A stretch of 64,000 nt of DNA, taken from Lindgomyces ingoldianus. Its lineage: Eukaryota > Ascomycota > Dothideomycetes > Pleosporales > Lindgomycetaceae. Shown here piece by piece: positions 1-12,589 of the stretch. The stretch spans positions 1,458,978 through 1,522,977 of the forward strand of contig NW_022985166.1 of the NCBI RefSeq assembly GCF_010093535.1. The letters run 5' to 3'. The notes beneath the pieces are model-generated. The model was not told where the DNA came from. It worked only from the letters and a program-made list of their open reading frames with translations, and did no database searches. Numbering within the stretch: the stretch's first letter is position 1; every line of letters begins with the position of its first letter. The translations under genes and the position numbers were made by a program.

Positions 1-3000
1 AATAGAAACCAGCGGGTGAAGCGCTGTCTGGTGGTAGCAACTTTCCACCTTGTGTAGTAACGCTGGAAATGACCAGCCGTCGTAAACACTGTGGTGAGCA
101 GCCCAGATGAAGAATGGGGATGAGGTTCCTTCACCAGCAATAGTGTAACGGGTCAACGGACCACCCTGCTTTACTGGGAGTTGACGATCGATTTCCTTGA
201 TGTCTTGTAAGTCAGCGATCTCGTGCCAGACGATACTATCACGAACGACCACCTGTAAAAAGCCATGGTCGCCCGTGAAGATGATACGAGTTCTGAGTAT
301 AGCCTCAGTCGCTGCGACTCGATTCCATGCATGCCGGAAACGGTTGATGTCAATATCTGCCGGCAGGCGATACACGGTTTCTGCCACATACGAGCCTGGT
401 TCCTTTGTCGAAAGCGCGATGAGACCTTCTTGCAATCGACTGCAAGGATAGACGTCCTCGACCGAGTCAGGAAACACTCCGCATTCGGCCGCAGCAAAGT
501 CAAGGATGCTTCGGCGTGAGTGTTTGGGAAGAAGCTCGAACGGCACAGCGTCCCCTGGTTCCGCCGACAGCGCATCCGATGAAAGAACCACGGCAGTCCG
601 TGCCATGTCCACAAGCTTTGGCTGAGCGAAAATGCTTGCAACATTTAGCGCAAAACCCTCCTGGCGGCTTGCTGCGACTAGGCGCATGGCCCCAATTGAG
701 TCGCCCCCGCGCCGGAAGAAGGAATCTTCCACGCCAACAGAATCGGGCTTCAGATTCAGAATGGTCTCCCAGAGTCTTGCAAGCGCGCTCTCCACATGAC
801 CGGATGGGGCTCGACCGCTCCTTCCTGCCAGCCTGTAAGTGAGAAGCTCATCTTCACTGACCGACTGGATAAGCAGTCGAAGCGCTTTTCTGTCCAGCTT
901 CCCAGACGTAGTCATGGGCATGCTGGTTACCGGAACGAAAATTGACGGAACGTAATACGCAGGGAGGGTGCTCGATAAGGCCCCCTCAAGTTCTTTCGCA
1001 ATTTCCAGTACGGAGTCAGTCATAGGCCCTATATTGGCCTTCGTATCGTTGACAGGGTTGGAGGACTCTTCGGCAAGACAGAGGAAGCCTGCAAGCGCCT
1101 TAAAGGGCGTAGGACTTGAAAATGCGACTAGTTCGACCGCTGACTGTGCTTCAGCGGGTAGGTTGAGCTTGAGATGGTGCTCAATCTCACCAAGCTCGAC
1201 GCGCTGACCATTCAACTTCACTTGGCTGTCCTTCCTTCCTAGGTACATCATCTCTCCTGTCGACGTGTAATATACTAGGTCACCAGTACAATAGAATCTG
1301 CGCCCTGAAATGCCTCCAGCTAGAGTCCACTCGGGATCTTCAATGAATGCAGCAGCAGTCTTTTCTGGATCATTCAGATAGCCACGACTAAGGATAGGCC
1401 CTTCGATTAGGAGTTCTCCTTTGCACCCGATAGGCACGAGTCGATTCCTATTCTCTGGGTGCACTACCCAGGACACGCTTCCGATGGCCCGACCGATATT
1501 GGTAGGTTCACCACCATGCTTGAAGTCTTTCCACGCCGAGTTTATGGATGCTTCACTTGGTCCATATTGCCCATGAAGATGCACATGATTACTCCACTGG
1601 TCAACAACAGCTTTTGTCAGAGCTTCGCCACCGAGGGCCATACCCGTAATGGTTGGTACGTCTTCTGGGTTCAGTAAAGCGGCCACAGTTGGTGTTAAAT
1701 CCATAAAGTTCGCATCCAACTCAGCAATAGCATTAGGGAGATCGTTCATCCGTTGTTCTTCAGAAGGCACGCAGACGCAGCCGCCTCTCTGAAGAGTAGT
1801 GAACATCTCTTCAAGGGAGTTGTCGAATGTGTAACTGGCAAACTGGAGGAATCGCGAGCCTGGCCCTATACCAAGATTGGTGCCGTGAGCATTGGCGCTT
1901 GTTACCATTGCTGCGTGCTCCAGAACGACACCCTTTGGCCTCCCAGTACTACCGCTCGTGAAGATGACAAATGCTGGATTTTGCGGTTCGACTGATGTGC
2001 AAGCCGGCCCATTCTCGTGCGGCAAATCATCTAGAAGAATCGAATCTACAATAACAACGTTGGGAACTATATCTTCGAAAAGCTCCGAGCGAGCAGCCGA
2101 CGTCAAAACTACTTGTGCTCGAGTATCTTCGATGCGAGATTCTAAAGCGGGCTTCGGGTGATTAGCATCAAGAGGGACAGCTGCACCCCCAGCCTTGAGA
2201 ACTGCCAGCATAGCGATCACCGCGAAGGAGCTCTTGTCGAAGCAGGTAGGTACAAAGACCTCGGGCTCGACGCCAAGCTCAACGAGATAGTGTGCGAGGC
2301 GATCAGCAGCCGAGTTTAGCTCAGCGTAAGTGTAATCGCCGTCGAACCCTCGAATAGCAAGCGCACCAGGAAACGCCTGAACTTGGGAGTCGAACCTGTG
2401 ATGTACACATTCGTCCAGAGTTTGAGGCAAGATATTCCAATTGAGAATCTGTTGCCAGTGCTTAGTACTTAAATAGTCTAGGGAAGAGAGATCCTCGTTA
2501 GCGTGGAAAACGATGATTTCCAATGCCCGAACAAAAGTGCTTGCAACATTTGCTGCCTGGCCCTCGGAAAGATGGTCTGTCCAGTAGTCGAGGTCGGCTA
2601 TAGTAACTTCTTCAGTGACTTCGATGTTTAGTGAAACAGGATATTCTGTAGGATCCTGCAAAGGTACAACCTCTATGAGCCGGAGGCCTGCGCCCTCAGC
2701 ATCATAATTTGAAGAAATTCTTCGATATGACAAGGCAGTGTTGAATAGAGAAGCGCCTGATAGCTGCATAGTGTGCTGGACTTCTGCCAGAGAAGTATGT
2801 CGATGTGGAAGACTATTCAGGTAGTCTCGTTGAACATCGCAAAGAACGTCCAAAAGGCAATGTGGGCCATTTGAAAAGTTCACACGGCAGACGAGGGTAT
2901 TGATCAAAGGGCCGACAATGTCTTCTACTCCAGGAATGTCTTCTGCGTCTCTTGCAGAGGTGAGATATCCGAACGTGACGTCGGTAGATCCTACATAGGA

Positions 3001-6000
3001 ACTCAACGTAAGACCCCAGGCGGCGTGGAAAATATTTGATAGGGTGATACTGTGAGTGTGGCAGAAATTCTGGAGATCTAGAATGTTGAGGCTGCCAAAG
3101 TCTAATCGGGTTGAGAGTAGCTTTCTTTCCGCCGAGACACCGTCATTGAGGACCGGGAATGAACAGATTTCGCTACCGCTGAGATAGGATCGCCAGTATT
3201 CGAGACTAGGATTTACAGGCTGTTCCATCAAATATGCAATATAATTGCTGTATAGTGGACCGTCTTCACTAAGAGAGCCATTGTAGGCGGCACGAAGATC
3301 GTGGAATAGTAGGCCCATTGAGTGACCGTCCATAATGGCATGGCTGATTTCGAGGCAGCAGAAGAGCCTCCCTGTAGTTGTGCTGCAGAGAGTGAAGCGA
3401 TGTGGTGGGCTCCGTCTGTTATCATAGCTGACCAAGCATTGCCTCTCCAGTATTTGCATGGCATGTTCCTCGTCATCGCAATCAAATTGAATAACGTTTG
3501 GATTAGCTCTCTTGAGCACAACCTGGGCGTATAAGCCATCTTCGGGTGAGACATTTTCAAGAAATATTGTGCGAAGCGATGAGTGCCGTTGAGCGACTTT
3601 CTTCCAAGCATCAGCCAGTCGCTGCCGCTCTGGTACAGCATGCGATAACGTAACCTCATAGGTAGTTACGGCAGCATAGAATCCAGCATCCTTGGTCTGG
3701 GAGAGGAGTATGCCTTCCTGCATGCTAGAGCAAGGATAGACTTCTTCGATGTCTGTCTCAAAAATACCAAGATTTGCAAGCCGGCGAAGCATCGATTGGA
3801 AACGATCCTCCGTCAAAGAGAGCAGGGGAAAGTCACTTAAGGTCGGTTCCGGAGGTATCAAGGCCAGATTTTCAGTCATGTGCTTCAAGACTTCGCGAGA
3901 GCTGGATATCCATTGCCGGATGCACTCCTGGTGGCGCATGTGGCGGTTGAATGTGAACGCGAAGCGGAGGCGACCCTTAAAAATGATGGCCGATATTTCG
4001 AAAAGGCCGAATCGGGGTGCATGATGTCCAACGTCAGCTGTTCCTCCAGCCTCCCGAGTCTCTCCGGCCATGCTCTCTAGAGGTTGAAGGAGAGCATCAG
4101 ATCGCTCAAGTTGCTAAATGTGGCGTTAGTAACACTAGTATTGTTTCCACATAGCTGTGGAGAAATTTGAATATTGAATTGTGAAAGGTGGATCGGAGCA
4201 CGTAGTAGGCTCTGCACTAACAGGCCAGGCTTGAGTATATTCGGGAGGGGGCAGGAGCTTGCTAAATTGGAAGGCAAGTTTTTGAAGATAGAGGGCAAAT
4301 AGACTGTGCATTTTCTGCAGTAGCATACCTGATATTGGCCGAGGTAGTTAAAAGAGATTTCCATGGGCCAATGATTTTTGAAATACTCCTGGCCCTCAGG
4401 TGTGAGGCATCTGCGAGCGAAGTACGGCCGACCATTCGCTGGGATCTGCCTGCGGAAGTCTTTGACACGGCGAACGGTCCCGATGGGGTTTTCGTGGGGC
4501 TGAACAAAGATGGGATACACTATGTTCCTTTATCAGCGATTGTTTTCCAAATCCAAAATATTAGGCAATATCTACCAGTGGTGAACCACCCAATAGTGCG
4601 GGAGACGTCAATGTCCGAGTTCCACGGTTCGCGTCCGTGTCCTTCGTTGAATATAGCGGGAATTGGACGATCGTTGAAGGCTTTTGGCCAAGCATGAATT
4701 AATGCAGCTAACAGGACTTCTACAGGCTCTGTCCGAAGTGAGTTGTGACACTCATTCAGAAACATTGAGGTAAGTTCTGTGTCTAGCTCAAAGCTCTCGT
4801 GCCCAGAATTCCCATATGTGTTATCGGTAGACTCGATTCCCCAATAGGTGAGGTCCAAAGAAGGTATCTCAGCAGAATCAGAGGGTAGCAACCGTTTGAG
4901 ATGGAGTGTGTCAGCTTGATCCTCTTGGAGCCGGCACCATTTCTGGAATGGAATGGTTTGGGGAAGAAGACTATCACCTCGTAGGATGTCCTCCAGTTCC
5001 TCCAGTAATAATCTCCACGAGACCAGATCTATCACAAGATGATTTGCAACGAGAAAGGTGTGCTGCTCATCACCGAAGTCGAAGAGATCGGCGGCGAAAA
5101 GTGGTCCTCGTTCGGGATTGAGACATTTCTGCGAGTCCTCTATTCCGTCATCTATCTCGCTTTTCGTGGACACCACATGATGCCGAAATCGGAATGAGCC
5201 TTGAATATCGTCGGTGACACATTGTTGCCAGCCATTGACATTTGATAATTGAAAACGCGCTCGAAGCATGGAGTGACGAATCACAAGCTTCTCAATAGCC
5301 GTTCGAAAATCCTCTTCGGTAGTCCTCGAATTGATTTTTAAATAGAAGGATTGATTAAAGTGGCCATGTCCTTGGTTGGGAAGCTCGAACCACAATGATT
5401 GTATAGGTGAGAGCTTGAACGGGATGTCGAGATCCTCGGCTAAGTCGTCAGATGAACTCTCAAATTTCTTGACAGTCGAGGCGAGCTGTGAGATTGACTT
5501 GCAACGCAGGATATCCTGAACTGCCTTAAAGGTAGTTAGCACGTCTCCTGAGTTATTTGGTGTTTTCATACTCACCAGACCAAGGCCTCGCTTTCGGCAC
5601 TGTGCCATGACCTGCATTGCAGATATCGAGTCCCCACCCAGAGAGATCCAAGATCGGCCTATCGTGATTTGCTTCTCTGGGAGGTTAAGAACATGTGACC
5701 ATGTAAATCTCAATATTCTCTCGACGTTGGTGGCAGGCTCGTGTTGGGAAAAAGATTGATGGAACGCGGGTATTGCCCTCTGGTAGAGTTCAGGTGTCAT
5801 ATCAGCCAACCATTGTGTAACCTTCTTCCGGTCGAGTTTCCCAGATGGGAGCAGAGGTAACGCATCCACGGCGATCCAGACCGATGGGACCATATATTCC
5901 GGAAGTCGTTTGTAAAGTCGAGCTCGGATATTCTCGATCTCAGAGTCTTGCACAGCCTTATCTGAGCCTTCTAAAAGAGCCAGCGGAATGCCTTGCGCTG

Positions 6001-8484
6001 AGAGTTGAGCAAGAGAGAGGACAGAGACAAGGCGTCCTTCACAATACCCACTTTTGGGAAGCATGACAAGTACATGCCTGATGGCAGGATCTATGTTAAT
6101 GTTGTGTTCGATATCCAGTAATTCAATGCGTTGTCCGTGGTATTTCTAAGGGGTGGGTCAATATGTCATTCGCTAGTAGACTGCTTTGAATGTAACTTGC
6201 CACCTGGTTATCTTTTCGTCCCACATAGTTAAAACTACCGTCTAGATTCTGCACTACAAGGTCACCAGTGAGATATCCGCGGAATTGGTGATCCCTGGAC
6301 CACTTGGGATCGTGAATGAAAGCCTGGGAAGTTCTCTTTTCATCGTTCAAATATCCACGAGCGATGATATGGCCCTCGATCAAGAGCTCTCCAACACATC
6401 CAATGGGCAATACTACGAGAAATTGTTAGTTATGGGAATTAGCCCCTGTAGTTCTAGCACACTTACGTTGGTGATAATTTTCAGGGTTCACAACCCATGC
6501 TCGGCAACTTATCGGGTACCCGATGTTCTTAGGATCATCGTTCGCGGTCATCCGAGAATGAATTACGGCGGCAACAGAGCACTCACTCGGGCCATATCCA
6601 TTAATCAGATTAATCTGGGACCATGTCTCCAGATTTTTTCGAGACATCGCTTCTCCCATGAGTACAATTGTGGTCAGGCTTGGAACCATGCTAGGCTCAA
6701 GGAAACGCACAAACGTTGGAGTCAATTGGACCCAGTTGACCTGCATCTCGTTGATGACCTTGGCTACATCGTTGAGACGCGCTTGCTCATCAGGAATGCA
6801 AACAGTGCCGCCAATCATCAGGGGGGTAAGGAGTTCAATGATTGACGCATCGAACGAGTGTGCAGCGAACTGAAGGGCCCGAACCGGAATGTTTGAATCT
6901 AGTCGTAGAGCAGTAATATGGCCTTTGGCATTGGTACAGAAGTTTCCATGCTCGACCAACGTAAGTTTTGGTTTCCCAGTGGTTCCAGAGGTCGGGATGA
7001 TGTACGCAGCATGGTGGCTTTCCGAGCGCGGTCCTGGATATTGAGTTGGGGGCGATAGCGATTCTAAGGACAGGCAGTCGACAGGAAAAGAGTTCTCAAA
7101 GACAGTCGTAAGAAAATCAACGTGTTTTCGCGAGCAGAGAAGAATATTTGCATTGGTGGACTCGACCAGATACTGGAGGCGTTGCTTTGGATTTGCAGGA
7201 TCAAGTGGCAGGACTATACATGGTAAGGTCAGCTCGTGTTAACGTAAGCAAAGTTCTTGGCAGACTAGTATCCCTGCCACTGCATGGAGATTGTATGGGG
7301 AACAGTCACTCCATATTAGCACATATAACGGAAAATGATAAGGGTATCTCATATCAGATATTTGCATTCTGCTAAAATCCTCTGTGATTGCCGAAAGAGG
7401 TTTAACAGATTACCTTCACCCAGTTCAAGTTCCATGATATGGACCAGTATGCAGTAAGGATTTTGATGCTTGGATGAAGACTTACAAGCTCCGCCAGCAT
7501 ACAAGACTGAAAGCATGGCAACTAAATTCCATTTCGATTTCTCGAAAAAAAGAGGAACGATCACTTCAGGACCGACGCCTTGGTTAATGAGGTGGGAAGC
7601 AATGCGGGAGGCATGATCGTGCAGGTCTTGATACGACAGGGAACCGTCCCAGGATGCACATGCTTCGTTTTCCGAGCACCTCTGCATAGTCTCGCGAATG
7701 ACCCCATGGATGGTCTGTTTGACTTGTTCCAGCGGCTTTTCGTTCCATTTCTCTAGCTGAAGCCTATTGCGGTGGCTCAGGAAATCAGTATTTCCAACCA
7801 GGGTCGCCGAAGAAGTGAGAATGTCGGAGAGTATCTTATCCATTGTGCCTGCGATATTCTTGGCGTGGCTCGTAGGTATCGAGGGATTTCGATATTCAAG
7901 GAAAATGCTAATTCCAGATGTAAGAACTTTAACTAGCAGACGGATAATGCACTATTGCTTGTTAGTTTGGTAAGAGGGGTGTAACGAGGGCCTACCTGTT
8001 CAGACATGGACGTATTGTGCGCTGTATTGAATGGTAGGCTCCCTTGCGAGCTTGCGAACTTTCCTCCAAAACGGATCAAAACGGAGGTATTGAACTTCTG
8101 CGTGCTGCACCCCACATCATCCACGGTACATTGACGACTTTGAGCAAGCTGAACAAGCTGTTCCAGAGTCATGTCTTCTCCAATGGATAGAGCCTCAAAC
8201 ATGTGAGCACTATCGTATTGAGCGCGCACATAGGACGCAATTCCTAAGTCCTCATATCCAAAGCAAACATCATTCGTGCCAGCGTAGCAGCGTAAGAGCA
8301 GCGCCCAGGATGCTCTAATAACAGCAGTGAGCGAATCGTTCCCTTTCTCATTCTCGAGAATGTCCTGCAGCAGCTGGCCATGCTGCAATTCAACTCGGAC
8401 AGACAGGGGTCTTTTGGTCGCTGCCCCTATTGCCCCAGAGGCTGGGAAAATACAATTATTCATGGCACCTAACGTCGTAGCCAT
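1..8484 (-). CDS. Nonribosomal peptide synthetase, 5' part (C*-A-T-E-C-A-T-C..., cut by window edge)
   Basis: Multimodular NRPS that activates and joins amino acids on carrier domains; 2579 codons are visible and the frame is still open at base 1. I see eight exons: 8484-7996, 7951-7486, 7213-6467, 6412-6201, 6145-5576, 5524-4576, 4519-4329, 4113-1; phases agree at every junction. Domain order: a truncated N-terminal condensation-like domain (1-200), A1 (~215-700, TSGTTGKPK, YGPSE, TGDL, GRKDNQV), T1 (LGGDSIS, ~803), E (NHLVIDLVSW ~991, EGHGRE, GWFTT), C2 (SHAIMDG ~1465), A2 (TSGSTGRPKG, YGPSE, GRKDSQV), T2 (GGDSIGAM ~2344) and the first part of C3 (HHSVYDG). A1-T1-E means the first residue is probably epimerised to the D form. 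The ATG at 8484 is the first in frame and is preceded by in-frame stops. Introns are about 44-272 bp; one looks GC-AG. The product is unknown. The nearby ABCC transporter is a plausible partner. Confidence 0.93.
6146..6200 (-). other. Probable GC-AG intron inside the NRPS
   Basis: The A1 exon reads ...GRKDNQV and then GCAAGT; the next exon resumes after CTTAG with KYHGQRIEL. Using GC as donor gives the family-typical GRKDNQVK...RIEL motif in one frame with a 55 bp intron. A canonical GT two bases upstream or elsewhere would drop the conserved valine. This is read from the sequence; no transcript was seen. Confidence 0.7.
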
Positions 8485-11400
8485 TATGATGGAGTACCGA
8501 GCTGTACGTCAGTAAAAATGTTGTGCTGAAGAATTCTTACCAAATAGCAGTTATGTTTCTTGAATAGGATCAACCGGCCTTCCGATAGCTTGCGGAATAA
8601 AGATTGGGACCAAAGGGATCTAGGTCCAACAAACTGAGCGGACTAATTGATGATCAGGTGAAAGTATAAGCTGATGTACTCGTCGAAGCTAACGAGTAGA
8701 AAGCTTAAAGGCAGATTCTAAAACTAGGTCAGCAAGAAAGGCCGTAACCCATAGCCCTCTATATGGGTCTCCTAGGGCAATCTCACATTCGGCACTAAGG
8801 AGTTACAACCCTCCTGGTGTGCTCTGAGTGGAAATGATATGCACAGCTTGGGAGATTGCGGCAGCAAAGATGGCTACTTAGACGTTCTATTACAGCTCCC
8901 GTATTCATGAGAAAGCAGCAAACTCTGCTAGTTCTTCCGAAATACTGGGGAGGTTACTCTATCCTAGTCTTTGCCTCTCAAACTGAGTTTCTGTGGTCCG
9001 CTCCTAAAAAATTGCCTTCTATGAAGTCATCGCCAACTGGCGGTTCTCTTAATGGTTGCGGACTCCGGTAGCAGTGCATATCGCATGCCCAAAGCTCTAC
9101 GGGTAAAGGACTATCGTGGGGGAGCATGGAGAGGGAGTTGGATGAGTTGGTTGGCAAGCTAGGGGAGCTGCAGTAGAAACGACAGATCGGCATTGCTACT
9201 ACACAGTATGTAGATGTCAGCCTACCGACCCTCTGTTGATCAGCCGTCGTAAATGCCGATCACGCTTCATGACCATGTCATGAATTTTGTCGAGGGCGTG
9301 AGGCTCCGTCGGGCGTTGCCGGCATTATGCCCGAAGAAGGCGGGAAGAAGCACAGTGGGTAGTAAATTAAAGTTAATTGAAGGCGTACATGCATCCAGCG
9401 TCGCCTCCAAAACTAGGTGTAGCGCTAAAGAGAGACGCAGTGGAGTTGTTGTGAGCCCAAATGATTGACACACTAGGGCCCGTGCGCCTGAGGGGCAAGG
9501 GTTGGAATTCGATTGGTTGGGAGATGCAGCCCACGTGACAGCAATCATTTCACCCAGGATCTCAGCCAAGCTGCCGATGCTAGCCCCAAGACATGCATCG
9601 CATGCGGACTGAACGCCTCCGTACGTTGTTAGAATCGCACAACGTCGATAGCTTCGCGTCAACCACCCAGTCGGTCAGCATGACAGCTGCCATAGGCCTC
9701 CGATTTCCTTGATCGTCATTTATTCGGAAGCATTCGGCGCCCGCTTCCACTTCCCCTTTCAAGCGCCCGCCCCATTCTCCGCACTCATCCTGCTGTGTCT
9801 CGTCCAGCCCCTGGTTTTTCTCCCTTCCGCCACGCCCCCAGGTCCCAATATTCGCAGGACCTTGCCACTACCTAGGAAGGTGCCGTTGCCATGCTGGCGG
9901 CTTCACGGGACCTCCGGACTGCCTATCCCTGGTCTCGACACCAGCGACTGCTCCATCAGACAGATCATCAGGTTGCTCTTTTCGGTGCCGACCGTGCACA
10001 TCCCTCGCCAGGGCCTTGTCCAGAATCCGGCTTTCGAGGCCTCGTATTTCCGGCGCGCTGGTTCCGCTCCACAAATCAATCCCCGGCGAGAATTCTCTGA
10101 GATTCATGACCATACAACGTCCAACGCCAGTGTCGTTTGTCATTCCGCTCGCAATTGACACCAAGATGAGATCATCGTTGACTTGTTCTCAAATTACGGC
10201 TAGCCTTCGGCGTTTCATTCTGCAGCCTGCATCCACTGTGAAGCTCTTTCAGCCTGAAGAACAATGTTGAATTCCAAGCCCAAACCGGCGAGCCGTTCGA
10301 TGATTTAGGACGGTCCCAGCACGCCACCAGCATCCACTTTCCTGATGTGTGGCGCATTGTGGGGTGCTTTGTCCTACTCGGAGTTTACCACTCCTAGAGG
10401 TGGTGATCCAGGTTTGAGGGACTCATTTTAGCCATATGAACGTGGCTTATTCTTAGATCTCCTCGATTGATTCTTCTCTGAAAAGTCTTCCTGTTGTGAA
10501 ACCAGGACCAACGCACCATGGCGTCAAGAGATATACTTTTCAAACGTTAGGTTTTTCACACAAGCTGCCATTCTGTGAAGACGGCAAGAACAGCATTGCA
10601 CTTAGGAGGTAGTCATAAGCTCTTCTGTTCATTCGTCATACTGATCTTGAACATGGAAATCAAGGCCGGCTTGGTGGACTCTATCCTACCATCCTGGGTC
10701 CACGAAACAACTCTATGGAGGCCTTTCAAGATCTCAATGTGTACAAAGGCCTATCCCCCACGGGTTTTCAAGTGAGTTGTCAAAGTTTAACTTAATGCCC
10801 ACGTCAGAGCTGTACGTTTCATCACTCACCTGCCATGCAGGATATGCTGGACCGTTACATGTGGACGGTGCAGCCTATGGGACTCTCTTCCTTTCGAACA
10901 TTGTGGACAGGGTTTTCAATTCCCGTTTGTAACCGTGCTTTGGGTTTCGCTCAATTTCCTTTACTGGATTTCCGGTTCCCTTCCTCGTAATCTCCGCCAA
11001 TTCGTATCACAAATTGTTTTTCCTGCCTGCTCAAGCCATCCATCTTGGCTACAGTAGCTGCTTTACAATTCCGCTAGTGCGTTGCTCCTTCTTTCAGATC
11101 TTCAATCCAGTACTAACAGGATTCATTTTTCAGTTCAACGTCGATCTTTCCTTGGGTGCCACTGGCCCATCCTAATGGCCAACCCCAGTTTAGGTGGGTA
11201 GGCAACGAAGTTCTAAGCAAATGTTTAGAGAGTCCCACCATGAAACCAAATGGAAGTTGAGTTAACTTTGTTGCAGGCTAGTTCCTATCATTAAATATAC
11301 ACACAATCTGTTAAACCTGTTACTATGACGAAAGAGGGCTCCAAAGGGAAGCAAACCCCGACATGCTCCACATTATGTGATAAGATGCAGTAGATCTGTC

Positions 11401-12589
11401 ACAGACATCACACCACAAGCTCCTTCCGATTCTTGCACTCAGCATGGTGCAATGCCAGACGCGGTCATCTGTACCAATGGCTTTAAAATTTTACCTTTCT
11501 GGACTTCACTATGACGATCGGTCTGTAGAATACGAGGTCAACTAGCGTGCAGCAGAATCATGAGAGTAAAGGCTGCGAGGGGACAACAGATGGCATCAGA
11601 CCCCTATTCAGCAATGCAACCTCAATCTCGAATACCTCGATATTCCGACTTCGGTGGAAGGCTTCAACAGAGTTTTCGGAGTTTGGTGCTAGGAGCAAGG
11701 CCCTTGGGAGGTCTGGCTCGACGTGATCGACGGTCAAGAACGATGTTAGAAGCCCCATTATAGCCATCGGGCTGGCTGTGTGATCATAGCATAGGCGTTG
11801 AGTCTCGGGTTTGATGTTCAAACAGCAGCGCCGATCAGAAGATCAGTTAAAGGATGGCGTGACGGGAGCGCTTTCCAGCAATTAAGTCTGAAATCCACGT
11901 TCCTGAGCGGCTCCCCGCGAATCGGCACCTCTGCAGCATGGTAGATGTGGCTGCCGATCCTTACTACGAAAGCGGAAAAACATCATACGGGTCTGTATGA
12001 GCAATCAATTTGCGCTGGCCAACGGAAACCTGCCACCATACTTGTTTGTTCTCCACTAGGAGGCGGAATATACGGCACCCACTGCGCATTTGCCGTCGAG
12101 TCCCTTCCTGCACATACTTTTTCTTTACCAGGAATTGAAAAATCAGCTGGGCCAGCGGATTGTCTTTTTACCCTTGACTGGGACAAGGGGCAGCCAATCA
12201 CTTGTGAGGTGGGCGATGCTTAGTGTTGCTCAATCCAGAACTACGAGCCATTACTTGTCTCGGACCGTTAGTGATATGCTCAAGCATCAGCTTTGACTCC
12301 TGTCCCCTTCGTCATGGTACGGCAATTTGTTTGTCTATTCATGGGATCATCGTCAGCATGATCCCGGTCGAAACTCTCCGTCTGGGTTTCCAGTTGCTTG
12401 CCACCGCCTCTGAGGTTGATGTGCCAGTTTTAATGCCATGCCAAAGGAGGATCGAACCAGCACCGGTTTAACAAGTCAGTCGGGGCATGCTTGAGTCCTA
12501 AATTGTGAACCCTCAAGTCCCATAATTACTCTATCTAATGCCCTGTGTGGAGCCTTCCAGAGAGGTAATTGATTTTCTCAGGGCCCCCG
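8485..12589. other. 4.1 kb spacer between NRPS and ABC transporter
   Basis: No intact gene is recognisable between the divergently placed NRPS start (8484, minus) and transporter start (12590, plus). Open frames such as 9709-10158 (plus) and 9868-10164 (minus) lie on top of each other and match nothing I know. The part next to 8484 and the part next to 12590 should hold the two promoters. A coding relic at about 10630-10985 is listed separately. Confidence 0.6.
10630..10985 (+). pseudogene. Coding relic, family not identified
   Basis: A protein-like stretch reads (codons from about 10632) ...HTDLEHGNQGRLGGLYPT and ILGPRNNSMEAF, then GFQ followed by a GTGAGT donor at about 10769; after an acceptor CATGCAG near 10848 all three frames stay open for 30 or more codons and carry protein-like text (one reads GYAGPLHVDGAAYGTLF). 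No start codon is in frame and the reading frames do not join cleanly, so this looks like a decayed gene rather than a working one. The family cannot be named from what is left. Confidence 0.3.

Noticed and set aside
171..2161. Several 70-157 codon ORFs on both strands in the first 2 kb
   Set aside because: They lie in other registers of the continuous NRPS frame.
9868..10164. 98-codon minus-strand ORF in the NRPS-ABC spacer, considered as a cluster regulator
   Set aside because: No Zn2Cys6, bZIP or other DNA-binding motif and an equally long frame lies on the opposite strand.
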